Shown piece by piece: positions 62,178-64,000 of a DNA stretch of 64,000 nucleotides. Below the pieces are notes generated by a model. The model worked only from the letters and a program-made list of their open reading frames with translations. It ran no database searches and had not been told where the DNA came from. The translations under genes were made by a program, and so were the position numbers. Each line of letters starts with the position of its first letter. The first letter of the stretch is position 1. Where the stretch lies: positions 18,062 through 82,061 of the forward strand of contig CAZBMS010000001.1 in the NCBI GenBank assembly GCA_964493125.1. Direction: 5' to 3'. The DNA is from QGNO01 sp964493125 (GTDB taxonomy: Bacteria; Chloroflexota; Dehalococcoidia; Lucifugimonadales; QGNO01).

Positions 62178-63835
62178 TGTCAAATTCTCCTATAGGCGGT
62201 TCCTCTGAGCAAGAGGCAGGTAAAACCATGTTCTCATTTATTCAGAATGTTCCTTTCAAAGGTCTTGTCAGTTTAGTTTTGGCTGGTGCTGGGTTGGCAT
62301 CGATGTTTGTTGGAGTAATTCTTCTTGTTTTTATCACTGAGCTACGGAGTTTTGGCCTAATAACGATAGTGCTGGGCGGCATTCTTATAACTGTAGCAGT
62401 AATGATTTCTCTTAATTTTATATTGCAGAGCATTACTGGAAGGCGTGGCAGATATGGCGCTAACACTATAGTAATGATGGTTGCTTTCCTTACATTGTCA
62501 GTTCTGATTTATGTATTTGGAATAAATGCTTCAGCTCGATGGGATGTTACTGCGACTCGGCAGTTTAGCTTGGCTCCTCACACTCTTCAGATTTTGGAAA
62601 ATCTTGATGAATCAATACAAGTAACAGCATTTTTTGTGCCAGACAACCCGAATCAGGAACCGTACAGGATTCCAGCTGAAAATTTGCTTAAAGAATTCAA
62701 GCATAGGTCAAAAGGACTTTTTGAATATCGCTTTTCTGATCCTGATCGAGAACCAGCCCTTGCCAATCGCTACAGAATTACGGAGTATCCAGCTATAGTT
62801 TTCGAAGGAACCAAGAGTGGCTTACGGCACAGGCTAGCGGCTCCTTTGTTTGAGGAGCGAGACATTTCTTCTGCTTTGTTGATAGTTACTGGACAGGAAA
62901 GGAAGCAAATATTTTATTTGACGGGTCATGGCGAATTGGATATCGCTGATGCCGAAGCGGATAGCCGTGGAGGATTTGCAAATGCCCGTGTTGGGATGAA
63001 CAATGATAATTATAATGTTTTCCCCCTGTCACTGATACAGAACAGTGAAATTCCTGACACGGCGGCAGCTATAATTGTTGCAGGCCCTACAAGAGATTTG
63101 AGCAACAAAGAGTTTGATTTGTTGTCAGAGTACCTGAGACTGGGTGGAAGAATGCTGTTGTTGCTTGAACCGAACCCCCCTCAGACATTTAGAGATTTGT
63201 TGGCTCAGTGGGCTATAAAAGTAGAGGATGGGACGATAGTAGACATAGGTAGCTCTTTGGCTGGTCAACCCCAAACGGTTCTTATACAGAGTGCTCAGTA
63301 CAGCAACCAAGAACCTGTGGATGCTATAACAGCGCTTGTTGAGCAAAGCTATTTTGTAGGGGCGACCTCCATAATTCCGAGCCTTCCGCAAGACGAGATG
63401 CCGTCCACGATCCAATTATATCCAGTTGCCACTAGCACTATGTTGAGCTGTATGACATTGGATGAAGAGGTTAATGAATGCCCGAATGCAGACTACAGGG
63501 TTAGGATACCAGCCTTCGCGATGCAAGGTATTGCACCAATAAATGTCAATCCAGATCCGAGCGCAAAAAGTCAGACAAAGATGGTAATCTTGGGAGATAG
63601 AGATTTCGCATCAAACTTCCATATTAACAGCATAGGTAACCGTGACTTACTACTGAATTCTGTAAACTGGCTCGCGGAGGATTACGCTTTAGCCTCGGTA
63701 AGATCAAAGCCGGTTGCTTCTAGGAGGCTGATTGTGACTGGCAGGGAGATGCAGTTAATAAGGGGCATGAGCTGGTTCGTATTACCTGCTTTGATGGCGC
63801 TTTTGGCTGGTGTCGCCTGGTGGCGCAGGCGGTAG
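62177..63835 (+). CDS. GldG-like ABC-type uncharacterised auxiliary protein
   Basis: A 552-residue protein: three helices near 28-50, 60-85 and 100-120, a large extracytoplasmic part (about 125-520) with the GldG/ABC_transp_aux pattern (SARWDVTATRQFSLAPHTLQIL, FFVPDNPNQEPYR, EYPAIVFEG, IFYLTGHGELDI), and a final membrane helix with a basic RRR end. AAGGAGG lies eight bases before ATG 62177; a GTG at 62168 is less suitable. It likely forms the periplasmic/extracellular part of the ABC complex. Confidence 0.88.
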   Translation: MSNSPIGGSSEQEAGKTMFSFIQNVPFKGLVSLVLAGAGLASMFVGVILLVFITELRSFGLITIVLGGILITVAVMISLNFILQSITGRRGRYGANTIVMMVAFLTLSVLIYVFGINASARWDVTATRQFSLAPHTLQILENLDESIQVTAFFVPDNPNQEPYRIPAENLLKEFKHRSKGLFEYRFSDPDREPALANRYRITEYPAIVFEGTKSGLRHRLAAPLFEERDISSALLIVTGQERKQIFYLTGHGELDIADAEADSRGGFANARVGMNNDNYNVFPLSLIQNSEIPDTAAAIIVAGPTRDLSNKEFDLLSEYLRLGGRMLLLLEPNPPQTFRDLLAQWAIKVEDGTIVDIGSSLAGQPQTVLIQSAQYSNQEPVDAITALVEQSYFVGATSIIPSLPQDEMPSTIQLYPVATSTMLSCMTLDEEVNECPNADYRVRIPAFAMQGIAPINVNPDPSAKSQTKMVILGDRDFASNFHINSIGNRDLLLNSVNWLAEDYALASVRSKPVASRRLIVTGREMQLIRGMSWFVLPALMALLAGVAWWRRR

Positions 63836-63836
63836 A

Positions 63837-64000
63837 ATGAATTATAGGTTTTCATTCATTCTCTTGGTATTAGTAGCCATTGTGGGTGGTTATGTTGTGC
63901 TTTTCCAAATCCAGTATAGGGGGGAACCAGAACGACCTAATCCGTGGGTTTATGATGTGACATATGCGGATATAGTAGGTGTTCAGGTAACCCATGCTGG
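63837..64000 (+). CDS. DUF4340-like membrane-anchored protein, N-terminal part (runs off window)
   Basis: From ATG 63837 the frame is open to the window end (54 full codons). It has an N-terminal membrane helix (RFSFILLVLVAIVGGYVVLF), then a charged stretch and a strand (TYADIVGVQVTH) like the start of a DUF4340 repeat domain, which commonly follows GldG-like genes. The start is one base after the previous stop, so it is part of the same operon. Confidence 0.7.
   Translation, partial: MNYRFSFILLVLVAIVGGYVVLFQIQYRGEPERPNPWVYDVTYADIVGVQVTHA

Noticed and set aside
1..64000. CRISPR array, prophage, transposon or rRNA operon
   Set aside because: No regularly spaced repeats, integrase, transposase, phage structural genes or rRNA sequence were seen.

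Overview
The window looks like chromosomal DNA from an uncultured, free-living bacterium with moderately low G+C (judged by eye). The best guess is a marine Chloroflexota of the Dehalococcoidia/SAR202 type. That is inference from gene content and order: a dgt-dnaG-rpoD operon divergent from ppdK, a T-box and a SAM-I riboswitch, CaiB/BaiF CoA transferases, paired MaoC-type hydratases, peptide and amino-acid scavenging genes, and frequent TTG starts. A run of exactly 100 N at 29757-29856 marks a scaffold join, so this is an assembled draft (MAG or SAG). I see no insertion sequence, prophage, CRISPR array or rRNA. One tRNA (Glu) is present.

Left part (1-7.7 kb, minus strand). A SAM-I riboswitch with its own promoter and terminator controls an operon of mtnA-like isomerase, rhodanese, a very basic low-complexity protein and a PfkB-type kinase that runs off the window. 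Upstream lie a MazG-like pyrophosphohydrolase and a pxpA-pxpB-pxpC-ggt set, which together would open 5-oxoproline and cleave gamma-glutamyl compounds. Divergent from it (7.7-9.6 kb, plus strand) are gamma, beta and biotin-carrier components of a sodium-pumping decarboxylase, without the carboxyltransferase alpha subunit.

9.6-30.5 kb carries mostly minus-strand housekeeping and scavenging genes: an EamA transporter, AlaX editing protein, an unknown protein, D-aminoacylase, an SPFH/NfeD pair, a divergent Ntn-hydrolase, a transglutaminase-like/DUF58/membrane-protein operon, TatD, two MFS transporters, MsrB, tRNA-Glu, argC and a split transketolase. Plus-strand amidohydrolase, thpR (interrupted by the gap) and a zinc-ribbon protein follow.

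30.6-38.9 kb (plus strand) holds a lone sortase, then a consensus promoter and a tryptophan T-box leader ahead of trpS-trpE-trpG-trpD-trpC-trpF-trpB. trpA is not in the operon. All seven genes are closely spaced, so one tRNA-Trp sensor probably controls both charging and synthesis of tryptophan.

38.9-50.8 kb contains two MaoC-like proteins, a GNAT and a Nudix gene, two abutting CaiB/BaiF genes, a TldD-TldE(PmbA)-HEAT-repeat operon, endonuclease III and an SbcC/Rad50-like ATPase. 50.9-60.3 kb carries core information genes: ffh, the dgt-dnaG-rpoD operon, pyruvate phosphate dikinase and speD (AdoMet decarboxylase). The window ends with a GldA/GldF/GldG-like ABC system and the start of a DUF4340-type gene.

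No complete unmistakably new system is evident. The most unusual points are the SAM-regulated MtnA homologue with serine at the usual catalytic cysteine position, the transglutaminase-like protein with serine in place of cysteine, the decarboxylase set with an atypical biotin motif and no alpha subunit, the trp operon lacking trpA, and the HEAT-repeat gene attached to tldD/tldE.
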